From contig JAIVFI010000006.1 of assembly GCA_025558095.1 (NCBI GenBank), positions 124,001-188,000 of the forward strand: DNA of 64,000 bases, given 5' to 3'. This stretch comes from Hyaloraphidium curvatum (taxonomy: Eukaryota > Monoblepharomycota > Hyaloraphidiomycetes > Hyaloraphidiales > Hyaloraphidiaceae). The notes under the pieces are model-generated. The model was given only the letters and a program-made list of their open reading frames with translations, made no database searches and was not told the origin of the DNA. Of this stretch, positions 19,601 to 30,562 are shown one piece after another (positions within the stretch are counted from its first letter, which is position 1; each line of letters starts with the position of its first letter). A program made the position numbers and the translations under genes.

Positions 19601-22600
19601 GCGTCGAAGTTGTCGTGCGCCTTGACTTCTTCGGTGCTGTACACGTTGGATTTCGGGCACAGCAGGGCACCGAGGCCCACGACAAAGAAGAGGAGGAGCG
19701 CGCAGAGCCAGAGGACGATAATGTTGAGCGAGACCTGGAGGCGGTGATAGGTCAAGCTTCGGCCGAGACAATGCGAGCGACGGATCTCACCTTCTCGCGC
19801 CACGCCTGCCTCACGTCCTCCCGCTTCATCTTGCCCCAGTGGATCAGGGTCCATTCCGGGATCCAGAAGGTGTTGAAGGTCGTCAGCCCCATCCAGCACC
19901 TCCTGCTGAAGCTGTACTTGGGCTTGGCCACCTGCTCGGCTTTGATGACCTTCTTGCCGCCCGCGGGCGACTCGGCTTTCTGCTCCGCCTCGGCGGTGCC
20001 GGCCACGGCCTCCTCGTCCAGCGAGTTGATGTCGATGTTGATCAGGCTCGCCCGGCTGAGTGCCTTGCCGATCTGCGCCTTGGGCGAGGTGGCCTCGGCG
20101 CCGGGCGACAGGTCCGCGATCAGCCCCGTCTTGGCCACCTCGGCCTCCCAGGCCGCGTACTCCTCTTTCTCCTCGGGCGACAGCGGAGCCCGGTGGATGC
20201 GGCGGTGCTCCATGGGGAGCGTCGAATCCAGCTGGCCCTCGAGCGATCGCCACAGCGCCTCCGAGATGAGGACCTTTTCGTTGCCGACGGCGATCTGGTC
20301 GGGCGTCCAGCCGACCTTGTCCACCACCTCCTTGGTGAGGCGCTTCATCTCGACCGCCGTCGCGACGATCTCCTTCTCCACGTCGGCCTCGGGCATCAGG
20401 ATGCCCTTGTAGCGGTTGAGGAAGTAGGAGAAGGTGCACGAGACGGCAAAGTCCTGCAAAGCGTACAGCATTCAGCACCGACTCGCAAGGAAGCAGAACT
20501 GCAGGGGAAACGAACCTTGCTCAGGGCCTTGGCGAGCTTGGTCAACTCAAAGGCCTGGATCTGCTGCCTGACCCTGTCGTCCTTGAACACGCCGGCCTCG
20601 GACGTCGAGTTGGGGTTGATGCAGAACACGAACCAGCATCGGACCTCGCGGAAGGTCCCCACGAGCTCGTCCAGGCTGTCCCGGAAGTGCGAGAACACCG
20701 ACGAGTTGCTGAGCTCGTCCGCCCCGGGGGTCAGCGGCGTGTGCAGGCTGCCGTAGCTGGTCGCAGCCAGGCCTCCGGGGTTGGACCCCTTGGTGAGCGA
20801 TTCGGCCGACACGCGCAGCGAGCCGGGGGCGCGGACCGAGAGCGGCGTCCGGGGCGGCGCGGCCTCGAAGACGAGCCCCTTGCGGCCGGCCTGCCGGACC
20901 GTCGGCCTGTGCGTGCTGAGCAGCCGGCGGGCGCCGACGAGCGCCTTGGCGTTCTTGGGGTGCCTCTGCGTCTCGAGCTTGGTCTCGCTGAAGAGCGCCG
21001 AGAGGAAGCTCTTGATCTTGGACCCGCCCGGCGCGCGGAAGAGCTTGAGGTAGTCCGCCGACACGGCCACTCGGTCCCGCTGGAGCAGGCCCCCGGCGTC
21101 GTACATGACGGGCTGGGCGTAGTGCTTGATGGAGAACTTGCCCTTGGCCTGCCCGCTGAGCCCGAGGTAGGGGCTCTTGCCGAGGCCCTTGGCAAAGAGG
21201 CCGACCAGCTCGGGGCCCGAGACGGGCTTGGTGGCCTTCTGGCACTGCTCGTCCAGCACGGCGATGATGCCGTTGGGCCGGGCGTCGAAGACGTCGAGGC
21301 AGGTCGGCGACGCGCTCGGGCCGTCGGGCACGGGCAGGCCCTCGGCGGCGAGCACCTTGTGCTGCGCATCCAGCAGGTCCTCCTGAGCAAAGCGCTGCAG
21401 CTTCTCGGCGGCGTAGTTGTTGATGAGCTGCTGGAGAACGTTCTTGGTCGAGTTTTCGAACCCGGCAAAGTCCACGATCCCGACAAAGTTGGAGCCCGAG
21501 TTGTTGGCCAGGCGGGTGTTGATGTGCTCGACCAAATACGTGAAGAGCAGCGAGTAGATGGTCGTCACGAGGCCGTCCCTGGCGTCGCGCGCCTGCTCGG
21601 GATCCAGGAAGTCGGTGCACATGCTGTCGCCGACGAGCGCGGACCGGTTGGTCAGGGCGCTCTCCAGGTCGTCCACGCCGACCTCCATGAGCTCGGCGGC
21701 CAGTTCGAGCGCCTCCCTGTTCTTGACGTAGGCCTGGTCGCCGGGGCGGTACGTCTCCCTCGCGAACTCGACGTTGCCCAGGTGCAGGATGGCCGAGAGC
21801 GTCTGCAAGATGGAGGTCTGCACCTTCTTGGTCAGGCCGAGCGTCTTCATGACCAGCCGCAGGTTGGCTAGGCCCTCAGTGTCCGCAGCATGGTCCGCGC
21901 GGCTCGAGGACGAGCCGGCCCCGCCGAGGTACGCGAACCGGTCGCCGAGCCGGAACTTGCTCTTTTCCTCGTGCGTGGCGCCCGCGAGCAGGTAGTCGAA
22001 GACGTGGAAGGGCTTCTCTCCGGCGGGGAGCTGGGGGATGCGCCAGCTCTCGAGCGAGAAGGTGACGAGCTTGGCGCCGGCGATGGTGCCGTCGACGTCG
22101 TACTGCACCTCGACGTAGCGGTTGAAGCGCGAGGCATTCCTGTTTGCCAGGGTGCCGGCGTTGCCGAACGCTTCGAGGACGAACTGCGAGTTGTAGATTT
22201 CGGTGGGGAGGTGCGACTTGTCCTCGGCGGCGCGGGTGCTGTCAAGGCACCGGTCAGTGAAAGGAGCTGGCCCACGACCGCGCAAACCCACTTGAGGTAG
22301 ATCAACTGCTGCAAGAACAGCTTGCTCGCCTCGGTCTTGCCGGACCCGCTCTCTCCGCTAGTTGCGTGGCGGCGTTAGATCCAGCCCGGCCCTCCGGCCA
22401 AGATACCACCGCACCTGAACACCACCACCTGGTCCTCCCCGCTCGAAATCATGTGCATGTACGCGCTGCTCGCCATTTCAAACACGTGCGGCGGCACCTG
22501 CACCCCCGTGTCGACCTTCAGCGTGCCCGTCTTTGACGGCACCGCCGGTTTCCCGGCGGAAGCCGCGGCGGTGAGGCAGTCCAGGTCGAACGCCGAGTTG

Positions 22601-22749
22601 TGCGCCGCATTCGAGGCCACCTGCTTGTGCGGGTTGACCGAGACCAGGACGCGGGGCCCGATGCGGGTGTAGACGGCGTCCTTGGCGTGCCGCTCCTTCA
22701 GGTTGGCGCAGACCGAGTCGTCCGTGGCCGCGTCCGGGTTGGCCGCCAT
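16635..22749 (-). CDS. Myosin-motor chitin synthase (class V/VII type)
   Basis: Seven exons: 22749-22415, 22357-22292, 22238-20516, 20453-19791, 19734-18226, 18170-17809 and 17757-16635; introns are 51-62 nt and the product 1926 aa. The myosin head (about residues 20-700) has P-loop GESGSGKT at 113-120, switch I NRNASRF at 166-172 and switch II DFAGFE. Membrane helices follow, then a cytochrome-b5-like region ([11 protein letters not shown]), then the GT2 chitin synthase domain with [21 protein letters not shown] and [12 protein letters not shown] (QxxRW). Further helices and a Ser/Ala-rich linker lead to a DEK_C-like tail ending [19 protein letters not shown] ([17 protein letters not shown]). 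Such enzymes make cell-wall chitin at growth sites and are carried or tethered by the motor domain. They are essentially confined to fungi, which anchors the taxonomy. Confidence 0.95.
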
Positions 22750-23203
22750 GTCGGGCCGACCGGTGCGGAGCGAGGCCTGCGCATCGTCGGACGGCGGCGC
22801 CGGCTCCTTCTTTTTCCTGCGGAACGAGGGGGCCTGCGGGAGCGGGGGATGAGAGGTCCGCCCTCGACGGGCCAGCCGCAGCGGCGCCCACCATCGTGCC
22901 CCGCCGTCCTCAACTCAGCTACCCGCGATGCCCGTCGCCGGCCGTGCGGAAAGTGCGTGGAAGTGCGCGCGCGGGCCGAGCACTGTTTGTTGGCCCGAGC
23001 GGCGCGGCGCTGTTTGCGCGCGGGCCGCGGGGGTCCGCCGCCGCCGGGGCCGGGCGGCGCGGCGAATCGCGGCGCAAAGGGGGCCGCGCGGTGGTGCGGC
23101 GGTGATTGGGCGCCGCGGCGGGGGGGTGCGCGGGGATGCTTCGGAGTGCGTGGGCGGCAGAGCGGCACGCGGAGGCGGTGCACAAACAACGGAACCGCGT
23201 GCC
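22750..23203. other. Divergent promoter interval between chitin synthase and acylphosphatase
   Basis: About 450 bp, extremely rich in G and C, with short CGGCGGG-type runs. No gene is visible. The two flanking genes are transcribed away from it, so it should contain both promoters; no individual element could be identified with confidence. Confidence 0.4.
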
Positions 23204-23757
23204 ATGGTCCTCGCCAGGTGGGCCGTCCGTCACCTCGATCCCCGAATGTAAAGTTAACAATGGCTTACCATCGCCGATTCCGGGCTCTCTTGCCTCCGAT
23301 GGCCTCCGGCGGACCGCGTTCCCGCTTCCCCTCCTCGCGGCATTCCCCGTGCTCCCCGCCCCATCAGCGTCGCGTTCGAGGTCTTTGGACGCGTCCAGGG
23401 CGTCTTTTTCCGGAAGTATGCCGTCGCCGAGGCGCACCGGGTCGGTGCCGTCGTGCAAGCGGGGCGGCATGGGGAGTGCTGACGTACCCTCGCCGGCAGC
23501 TCAAGCTCTTCGGCTGGATCAGGAACACCGAGTCCGACACCGTTCAGGGGGTCGCTCAGGGCAAGAAAGAAGCAGTGGATGAGTTGTGAGGCCCTCTCCG
23601 TGCTGCTCATGAGCCGTGGACTGACGGGAATATGTTGGACAGCAAGACCTGGCTCTCGACGAAAGGATCACCCCGGTCGCAGATCGAACGGGCCGAGTTT
23701 TCGGACGAGAGGGAGCTGAGCAAGCTGGAATACTCGTCTTTCCAGGTCCGGCGGTGA
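23204..23757 (+). CDS. Acylphosphatase
   Basis: A small spliced gene with exons 23204-23217, 23368-23440, 23500-23585 and 23643-23757, giving 95 aa. The joined protein reads [19 protein letters not shown], then [17 protein letters not shown], then [12 protein letters not shown] and [12 protein letters not shown]. The catalytic arginine (FFRK) and asparagine (WIRNT) and the GRVQGVFFR phosphate loop are present, and the length matches the 90-100 aa family. It hydrolyses acyl phosphates such as 1,3-bisphosphoglycerate in the cytosol. The last three exons are firm. Exon 1 is uncertain: ending at 23217 gives a 150-nt intron, ending at 23247 (GTAAAG donor) gives 120 nt, and both keep frame. I preferred the first because it yields SVxFEVFG as in the family. 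Confidence 0.88.
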
Positions 23758-24044
23758 TCTTGGACGTGCGGCATTCGGTCTCTGGGCACCGGGCGCTCCA
23801 GCTCGGGCTCAAGATCCTGTTCGGATTGCCGGCAATCACCACATCGCCACCATGGCAGCCTGCTGCCCCCAAGAAACACGCGGCGATCCGGCACGCCCGA
23901 GAAACACCGAGTTACCGGCAACCATCGCCCGTTTCCGGCGCAGGCGACCTCCCGACCCGCTCCGACCCCGGCAACCTCCTCCCGGCCCTCGGCACCGTCC
24001 AAACCCAAGCAAGAAGCCTTCCTCCCTCTGCCTGCCGGCGAACC

Positions 24045-24196
24045 CTAATCCCCGATCTTCATCCCACACTTGGTGCACTGCTTGATGCTCCGACCCGGCG
24101 GGCAGCAGCAGAAGTCTGTCGGGCAACCATGTTAGCACCTCCTCCACACCGGAAACACCGAGAAAGACACTTTCTGAACGGACAGCAGAAGACACT
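24045..24196 (-). pseudogene. Relic of the BRI3-like gene found intact at 28633-29134
   Basis: On the minus strand the last exon is preserved in full: 24115-24045 is 71 nt, exactly as in the intact gene, and encodes FCCCPPGRSIKQCTKCGMKI before a stop. About 20 bp of the preceding exon (CTTCTGCTGTCCGTTCA, ending at 24175) also match. The splice donor has become GA instead of GT (CAGAAAG against TAGTGGGTG), and similarity to the earlier exon is lost upstream of about 24196. The gene is therefore truncated and cannot be spliced like its relative. Third-position differences show that it is an old copy. Confidence 0.75.
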
Positions 24197-25112
24197 TTGG
24201 GCCATCGTCCAATACATGATGTCGCGTTCCTAACCCTGATCGATCAACTAGAAGATCATTCCCCTTGTGCGGAGCAAGTGGACGACAACCTCCCGCCGCG
24301 GGGAGACTAGATGCCGCATGGCAATGATAAATGCTGGTTTCGTACCTTTGATCGCCCCGGATTCGGTTCGCCTAGGGGTCAGACGGATCGATCGGTCGTG
24401 GTGCACTCGCCACCGTTTCTGCGTCATGGCCTGAGGAACGACCGGGGTCTTGGCGCCCACCTGCGCCCTCCCGGGACATACTCGCTTCGCGGAAAGTGCT
24501 GCGTTATGTTTGCTGAGGATCGCTCGGCCGCCAGCTGCCGGGAGGAGTCCTGATGGGCCCCTGCACCGCGCCGCCGCGGGTGCGACGACTTCCGCCCCTT
24601 TCCCGTGCTTCGCTCCTTCGCCGGGCTCTCCTGCCGCCGCAATTGGCGGCTACGCGCTCGACGCATGTGTTTCTCACGCCTCGTCTGGCCTGACTTGCTT
24701 TTGGGTGCCTGGACATGTCGGCGTGGGGGACACTGCGTCGCGGACGGGGGCGTCAACACCGGGACACACAGGGGCGGCGAGGCTGGTTCAGCTTCCTCCA
24801 AAGCACTTCCTCCTTTGTCGATGTCTGTGTTCTGCAGCATCCGGGAGTTATGCGAGGCGTTTCTCGGGGGCTGTATTCGCTCTGCGGCTCAGTTTGAGGT
24901 CGACTTTCGGACATCTCTCCTTTGATGGTACCTGACCTTCTGGATGTGCTTGCCATCAACTGAGATGGATGCCGAACATCTTCTTAGGCCGTATCGCTAC
25001 CGAGTCGACGTAGAACTCGGCAGTGAGCGCTTTTCCTACTCCGCGGCATCTCCATTGGAATCGGTACCTACACACGGCAGCGTGGCACATTTCGTCTTCT
25101 GTCCTCGTCGCT

Positions 25113-25225
25113 CCTCATCGCGGGTATCACATTATCTGAATCTGTACTTTACAAGGCCGGCACGGCACCATCTGCTATTGCACCTCATCGCGGGTATCTC
25201 TTCTGAATCCGAACTCTATCAGGCC
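25113..25225. repeat. Short direct duplication (about 45 bp)
   Basis: Bases 25113-25158 and 25183-25225 both start CCTCATCGCGGGTATC and end AGGCC, with CTGAATC shared in the middle and small gaps. They lie in non-coding sequence just past the 3' end of the gene at 25317. Confidence 0.55.
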
Positions 25226-25316
25226 ATCTGTCTTGCTCGTTGTCTGCTCATCTTGTATCGATCGATCAGCTGGCACGTCAATGAGCAACGTCCCGCGATT
25301 ATTCTCGGACTCTCTC

Positions 25317-27904
25317 TCACCGCGGGAAGAAGCGGTCCATGGGACCGCTCTTCGGCTTCCCGGGTTCTTCTTTCTCAGTCTTCTTGGCCGGCGCGGTCTT
25401 CTTCTTGGCCTTCTTGTCGGTCGCGGCTTTGTCGTTTTCGTTGCCGGGGCCCGGAAGCAGCTTTTTCCAGTCTCTCGCGGCCGGGTTGGTGCGCGGCGCT
25501 CTTGGGAGGAGCTCGTAGTGGCCGTCGAGCGGGTCATCTTCCTCAAGGTCGATGACCGGGCTGGGAGTGAAGTCGAGCCGCACCTGCTTCGGTGCAGAGG
25601 ACCGCCTGCAGGATCAGATAGCGCGGTCAGAGTCGGAAGCAACATCGCTGGCTGGATGGGAGGTAGGCTCACAGTGTGTTGCCCGCAGCGTTCTCCTCCT
25701 CGACAATCCCCTTCAGCAGGCCGTTGAGGATGCTCTCGTCCGCAATCCCGCGCCGAGCAACGGGGCCGGGTGTGGGAGTGCGGGAGAGACCGAACGGGAG
25801 CTGGCCGCTGAGGTCACGACGCGAAAAGGGACGGCTGGCTGGCAGGAGCTCGTCGATCTTGGAGAACCCGCCGTCGGCCGCAACCCTGTTCTTGAGCTTG
25901 CGAGGAGGAAGCCTGAGGATCGATCCCCATGAGTTTCGAGGCCTGCTGTCGGCGTCGGGCACCTACAGTTCCTCATCCGCGTCGTCAATGGCGAAGCCGA
26001 AGTCGCCCTGGGGCCGAGGGGTGTCGGCGCCGGAGAGGAAGCCAAAGACGTCATCGCCCCCGAAGAAGTGCTTGTCGGCCTGCTCCGGCTCGTCTTCGGC
26101 AAGGGCGGCGGGTGCGATCGCCGTCTTCTTCCGCCTCGACTTGGGGCGCGGGTTCCTGTGGATTAATCTGAGCGGCGATTCGGAAGCAGTTCCCGAGGCC
26201 TGCACCCACGTGTCGTCGGGCTCCTCGTCGCTCTCGACGATGGCGCGCCGCGGGCGCTTCTTCGGCAGCCGCGTCTCCTCCTCCTCGTCGTCGACCTCCT
26301 CCGGCCCCGACTCTCCGTTCGCCGCGGCTTCGGCCAGCGCGTCCTTCCTGGTGACGGTGTCGCCGTATCCCTTCGCCCTGAAGTCGGTCTCGGTGTTCAG
26401 GACACTTCCCCCGAGGTACTTGACGTAGTTGTAGACCGGCACGACGTTGCCCGTGCAAGGATCCTTCAGCCAGGTGACATCCTCCTTGCCGGGGATGTTG
26501 TGCTCTGGGTAGCCGGGAAGCTGGACGACGAGGTCCATCTCCAACGACTTTGCCTCAGCCACCCGCTTCACCAGCTCCTCGGCGGACGGAGGCGGATCCT
26601 CGCCGGCCGCCGTTGCCGCGGCGCGGAGTTTCGCGGTGATGACGTCGTCGGGCACGGCCAGGAACGGACGCGCCGAGCCCGGCACGATTCGGCCCCGCAC
26701 TTTGGGATCGGCGTGCTGCTTGAAGTAGGCGACCATCGCGTTGCCGGCGATCCCTTCGGCCTCCGGGTCGATAGTGGTGAACGCGTCGTACCACTGCGTG
26801 GCCTCGGTCTGGGTGATGGATATCTGCGAAACGAAGAAGGGAATGTCAATGAAGGTCGTTGGCAAGCGACCGCCTGCCTACCCTTTCTCGGTGCAAGGAC
26901 GTCTGGAGGACCACGGGCTGCGGCGTCAGCCTGAGCCCCGTCTCCGCAAACCTCTTCTTGGCCGCCTCGAAGTTGGACTTGGCCAGAGCGGCGCGGGTCT
27001 TGGCGGAGCCTGCGGCGTTGTGGGCGACGAGATGCTTCCCGGTCTTCGCCTGGATCTCGTAATGAACGCCGCCGGGACCGAAGTTCTTCTCGGCTGCGAC
27101 CTTGCCGTTGATCCTCCCGTTCGCGGCCAGCGTCTCGGTGGTGGCGACGCCGCCCTCCATTTCCGATTTATCATTCAGGCCCGCGCGCACGTGGCCCGCG
27201 GCCAGCCTCTCCTTCAGCGCCGCGGTGCCCGAGTTCCTGATCGCTTCGCGGCCGTAGGCGGTCATGAAGAGGAGGAGAGAGTGGATGGAGGAGGCCTCGC
27301 CGACGTACAGCGCGATTTCCATCGCGATCTCGTGCTCCTCGTCGTTCGGGAAGCTCATGAGGAAGCCGAGCATCCAGGATGCGATCACGGTGTCGCGGTA
27401 GAGCGGCTTTTCGGGATACAGCGCGCGATGCGACTCGCTGTTGTGTTGGTTCCAAAAGCGCTGCTGGGCGCCCTTCTTCCCGCTGCCGAGGCCCGCGTAG
27501 TACCGCTCCAAGGTTTCGATCATGGCGTCCAAGCCCTTGACCATGTACAGCGACTTGTCCTCGGTCACGGATTCCCTGTTCTTCATCTTCGCGTATTGCA
27601 GCTTTGAGGGGTCGGCGGTCAGCACAGCCTCCTGCGCGTCGGTCTTGTAGCAGCGAAACAGCTCCAGGCAGAATTCCGGGGACGAAAGGAGGCGGCACTT
27701 GAACTTGTTGAAGTTGGTGGGCTCCATCCTCTGCGTGTGCGCGGCGTAGTCTGCCCAGTGGGCCTGCAGTCCCCCGGTGACGAACTCGGCCTCGTTGCGC
27801 AGCCGATTCTCGTCAGGATTCGGGTAGCGCTTCGCAGCCAATGCTGCGACCCTTTGGATGCATTCTTCGGTCGAGATTTTGAACCAGTCCGTGTGCATCG
27901 GCAT
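25317..27904 (-). CDS. Uncharacterised 802-aa protein with C-terminal PIP-box-like motif
   Basis: Four exons: 27904-26882, 26823-25967, 25912-25673 and 25605-25317; introns 54-67 nt with all phases consistent. I do not recognise the family. The N-terminal 330 residues look like an all-helical domain (NKFKCRLLSSPEFCLELF, YMVKGLDAMIETLERYY). The middle is strand/helix mixed (VPVYNYVKYLGGSVLNT). A long acidic and basic disordered region with KKRPRR- and KSRRKK-type nuclear signals follows. The last residues are GPMDRFFPR after a Lys-rich stretch; xxMDxFF resembles the aromatic core of PCNA-interacting peptides. A nuclear chromatin or replication role is inference only. ATG 27904 was chosen over an open but compositionally different upstream frame. 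Confidence 0.75.
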
Positions 27905-28632
27905 CTTGGCGCTAAGATCGATTTCGCTGAAAGCAAAGAGAGCCGGGTGCGAGAAGTAGACGTCCGAGGCGTCCGGCGCGCGTCCGAGGGCACACAACAG
28001 AGTGCGGAAGGTCCGCGTGAACTTGAGGAGGCAGACAGATGGCCGCAGAAGGAGTGCGCGAGGGAACGCGCTCGCGAAGGCGCCGGGCGCCGAGGCGCGG
28101 AGACGCACAGAGGGACGCGCAGCCGCCCAGTCCCGCCGCTCCTCGACAGCGACGACCAAAATGTGGCCTCTGGAGATGGGCACGCCGCGTGGAACGCTGC
28201 GCGGCGTGCACTGGCCCGGCCGCAGAAAAACGGAGGATTCGGGGACGGCGGTCGCATCACGACCGACCGTCAAACTCTGATTCACCGATCATCCCCGAAT
28301 CAACCCGCGAGGACATACAAGGGCTTGACGGAGTAATGAAGTTGATGGTAGTCAAGCCTATTGCTTCATCGCTCCTTTCGGTACCGGTCCGTGTTCGTGG
28401 TGCGTGGGCTCGTGCGCGCTCGCCATGCTTGCCTTCGATCGAGACGTGGACAACAGCGAACCGGCACTTCAAGGCGGAGAATCATCGGACGTGGCGATTG
28501 CTTTCATTGACCTTTATGAAGCCTTGGAACAAATGTTAGGGGCCAGTTGTCGGTGCACGACGCCCCGCAAGTCCCCTCCAGCCCTGCCGTCCTCCGATGA
28601 TCCAGCTTGCAACACCGAGCATGATCACCACT
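27905..28632. other. Intergenic stretch, about 730 bp
   Basis: Nothing recognisable. It lies upstream of the unknown 802-aa gene and downstream of the BRI3-like gene, so it should hold the promoter of the former and the terminator of the latter. GC content falls in its distal half (about 28280-28630). Confidence 0.4.
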
Positions 28633-29134
28633 TCAATCGCCAATCTTCATCCCGCACTTGGTGCACTGTTTGATACTTCGTCCAGGGGGGCAACAGCAGA
28701 AATCTGCGCGAACCATGTCAGACCCCTCTGCTCCCACGACAAAAAGAAGCACAAAGGCACCCACTAAACGGACAGCAGAAGAGACACAACACCACGTCCT
28801 TGACCGACCAGGCACCGGTCTTGACGAAGTTGTGCTGGCACTGGCTCACATAGACCACCGTCTGCCCCGCCGGCCCCGCCACCTGCGCCGTGTTGGAGTG
28901 GTACACGTATTGCGCCGGCGGTGGGGCGGCGGAGGGCGCGACGTATACGGGCTGCTGCTGGGGGGGAGGGTAGGCGGCGGCGGAGGAGCTCGTTGGGGCC
29001 GGGTAGGGCGAGTATGCGGGCGGAACGTCGGCGGCTGCGAAAGGAGAGGTCACTGCCCCGTCTTTCGGAGAGGAAAAAGTGATTGCAGGCGTCCTTTGGC
29101 CACGATGGCCGGTTCTGCCTCTACGGGGTATCAT
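28633..29134 (-). CDS. BRI3-like small cysteine-rich membrane-associated protein
   Basis: Exons 29134-28765 and 28703-28633 flank a 61-nt intron and give 146 aa. The N-terminal half is Pro/Ala/Tyr-rich with PPAYSPYPAP and PPPQQQPVYV stretches, as in BRI3 and LITAF-like proteins that use PPxY motifs to bind WW-domain ligases. The C-terminus reads CQHNFVKTGAWSVKDVV, a cysteine-rich hydrophobic hairpin LCLFCCPFNFCCCPPG, then a closing CTKCG, matching the paired-CxxC membrane-inserted design of brain protein I3. The probable location is late endosomal or lysosomal membrane. Family assignment rests on layout rather than strong identity. The start may lie in an earlier exon. A truncated copy lies 4.5 kb away. 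Confidence 0.65.
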
Positions 29135-29441
29135 TCCTCCGGTCCTCCGCAGCTCCCTCCAGCGGCCTGCGACGGTACTTCCGCCGCCGCAAACCCAGCA
29201 GTTCTCCTTCTATCCGTTTCGTCGGCGGTTCCACCTGGCCGCATCCCCACCTTTCGACATGTCTGCGCTCTTGCGTGTTTGCTGTGGAACGCCGACCGCA
29301 GCTGCTCCGCCTCGCGCGCGCGACAGGGACCCCTTCAAACTCCGTGCCCTGAATCCATCCGCCTCGTCGAACCCCTTCATCTCCCTCTCCCTCTTCTTCT
29401 CCGCCGGCCGTCGCCCTTCCCGCTTCGCCCCGGCCGCCGCG
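29135..29441. promoter_or_regulatory. Divergent promoter region, BRI3-like gene and glucokinase
   Basis: About 300 bp between two divergently transcribed genes. The frame of the glucokinase exon stays open through most of it, including an ATG at about 29262, so the glucokinase could be longer at its N-terminus. Composition (runs of TTC, CTC) looks like leader sequence. No single element is identifiable. Confidence 0.35.
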
Positions 29442-30562
29442 ATGCCCTCGAACCCGGACTCCCCGGCCTCCGCGTCCCCGCCGGCCCCGTTCACCGTCCC
29501 CGAGGGCGCCAAAGTCGTCTTCGGGATCGACATTGGCGGCAGCGGGATCAAAGGCGCCCCCGTGGACGTGGAAAAGGGCAAGATGCTGACGGAGCGGTGC
29601 GTTCCCGCGAGGATGGCCGGCGATCCGGGGTTGACGTGACGGGCAAAGGTTCCGGATCGAGACGCCGCAACCGGCCACGCCCGAGGCGGTGGGAGAGACG
29701 GTGAAGAAGCTGGTGGAGCATTTCGGGTGGACCGGGCCGATAGGCACGTCTCTTGCTCGGCTGCGGAGGGGAGGCGCGTGGGCTGACTGGCCGGCAAGGC
29801 TGCACGTTCCCGGCCATCGTCCACAAGGGGCACACGCTGTCGGCAGCGAATGTGGACGGGAGCTGGCTGAATGCCCACGCGGAGAAGATCCTTTCGGAGG
29901 CGGTGGGGAGGCCGGTGGTGCTGATCAACGGTGGGCGACATCGCACTTCTGTTCGGGCAGCAGGCTAACTGCTCGATCTGTTCATAGACGCCGACGCAGC
30001 AGGACTGGCAGAGGCCGTCTTTGGCGCCGCCAAAGGTACGCGGCCCGAGGCGATCACCCTCCGAGCCGTTCCTCAACCCCCTTCTCCAGGCGTCCCCGGC
30101 ACCGTCTGCGTCCTCACCTTTGGCACCGGCATCGGCTCCGCCCTCGTCGTGGACGGCAAGCTGATCCTCAACACCGAGTTCGGCCACCTCATCTTCCCGA
30201 AACACGAGATCGCAGAGAGGTACTGCGCGGCGAGGGTCAAGGAGGACACGGACATGAAGTGGGACGAGTAGTGGGTTCCTCCGCCCTGCACCGCTCCGAT
30301 CTCGGCCGACCGACCCCCTGCCGCGGCGGATGACAGCTCCAAGCGCGTCAACGAGTACCTCACCCACGTGCAGCTCCTCCTCTCCCCCTCGCTCTTCGTC
30401 GCCGGCGGCGGCATCTCGAAAAAGGCGGACAAGTGGCTCCCCAAGGCCAAGGAAGGCCTGCGGTGCGACGTGGTGCCGGCGGCGCTGCAGAACGAGGCGG
30501 GGATCATCGGCGCGGCGCTGCAGGCCGCGAGGCTGGCGGGGATCGTGGACGTGAAGGTCTGA
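29442..30562 (+). CDS. Polyphosphate glucokinase (ROK family)
   Basis: Six exons: 29442-29596, 29649-29743, 29799-29930, 29988-30035, 30090-30270 and 30337-30562, giving 278 aa, close to bacterial polyphosphate glucokinases. Motifs in order: FGIDIGGSGIKG (phosphate 1), GPIGCTFPAIV, SAANVDGSW, VLINDADAAGLAEA with the catalytic aspartate, LTFGTGIGSALV (phosphate 2), NTEFGHL and LFVAGGGISKKA. The enzyme phosphorylates glucose using polyphosphate (or ATP). The family is best known from Actinobacteria and some other bacteria, so presence here suggests ancient transfer, although five introns show it is fully adapted. The intron after exon 2 must start with GC (ATAG|GCACGT), a GC-AG intron, because no GT donor keeps frame. 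Confidence 0.9.

Larger units (their letters stand above)
23758..25316. other. Intergenic stretch holding a gene relic and a short tandem duplication
   Basis: About 1.5 kb without an intact gene and lower in GC than its surroundings. It contains a truncated BRI3-like relic (24045-24196) and a duplicated segment at 25113-25225. Otherwise nothing recognisable. Confidence 0.45.
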
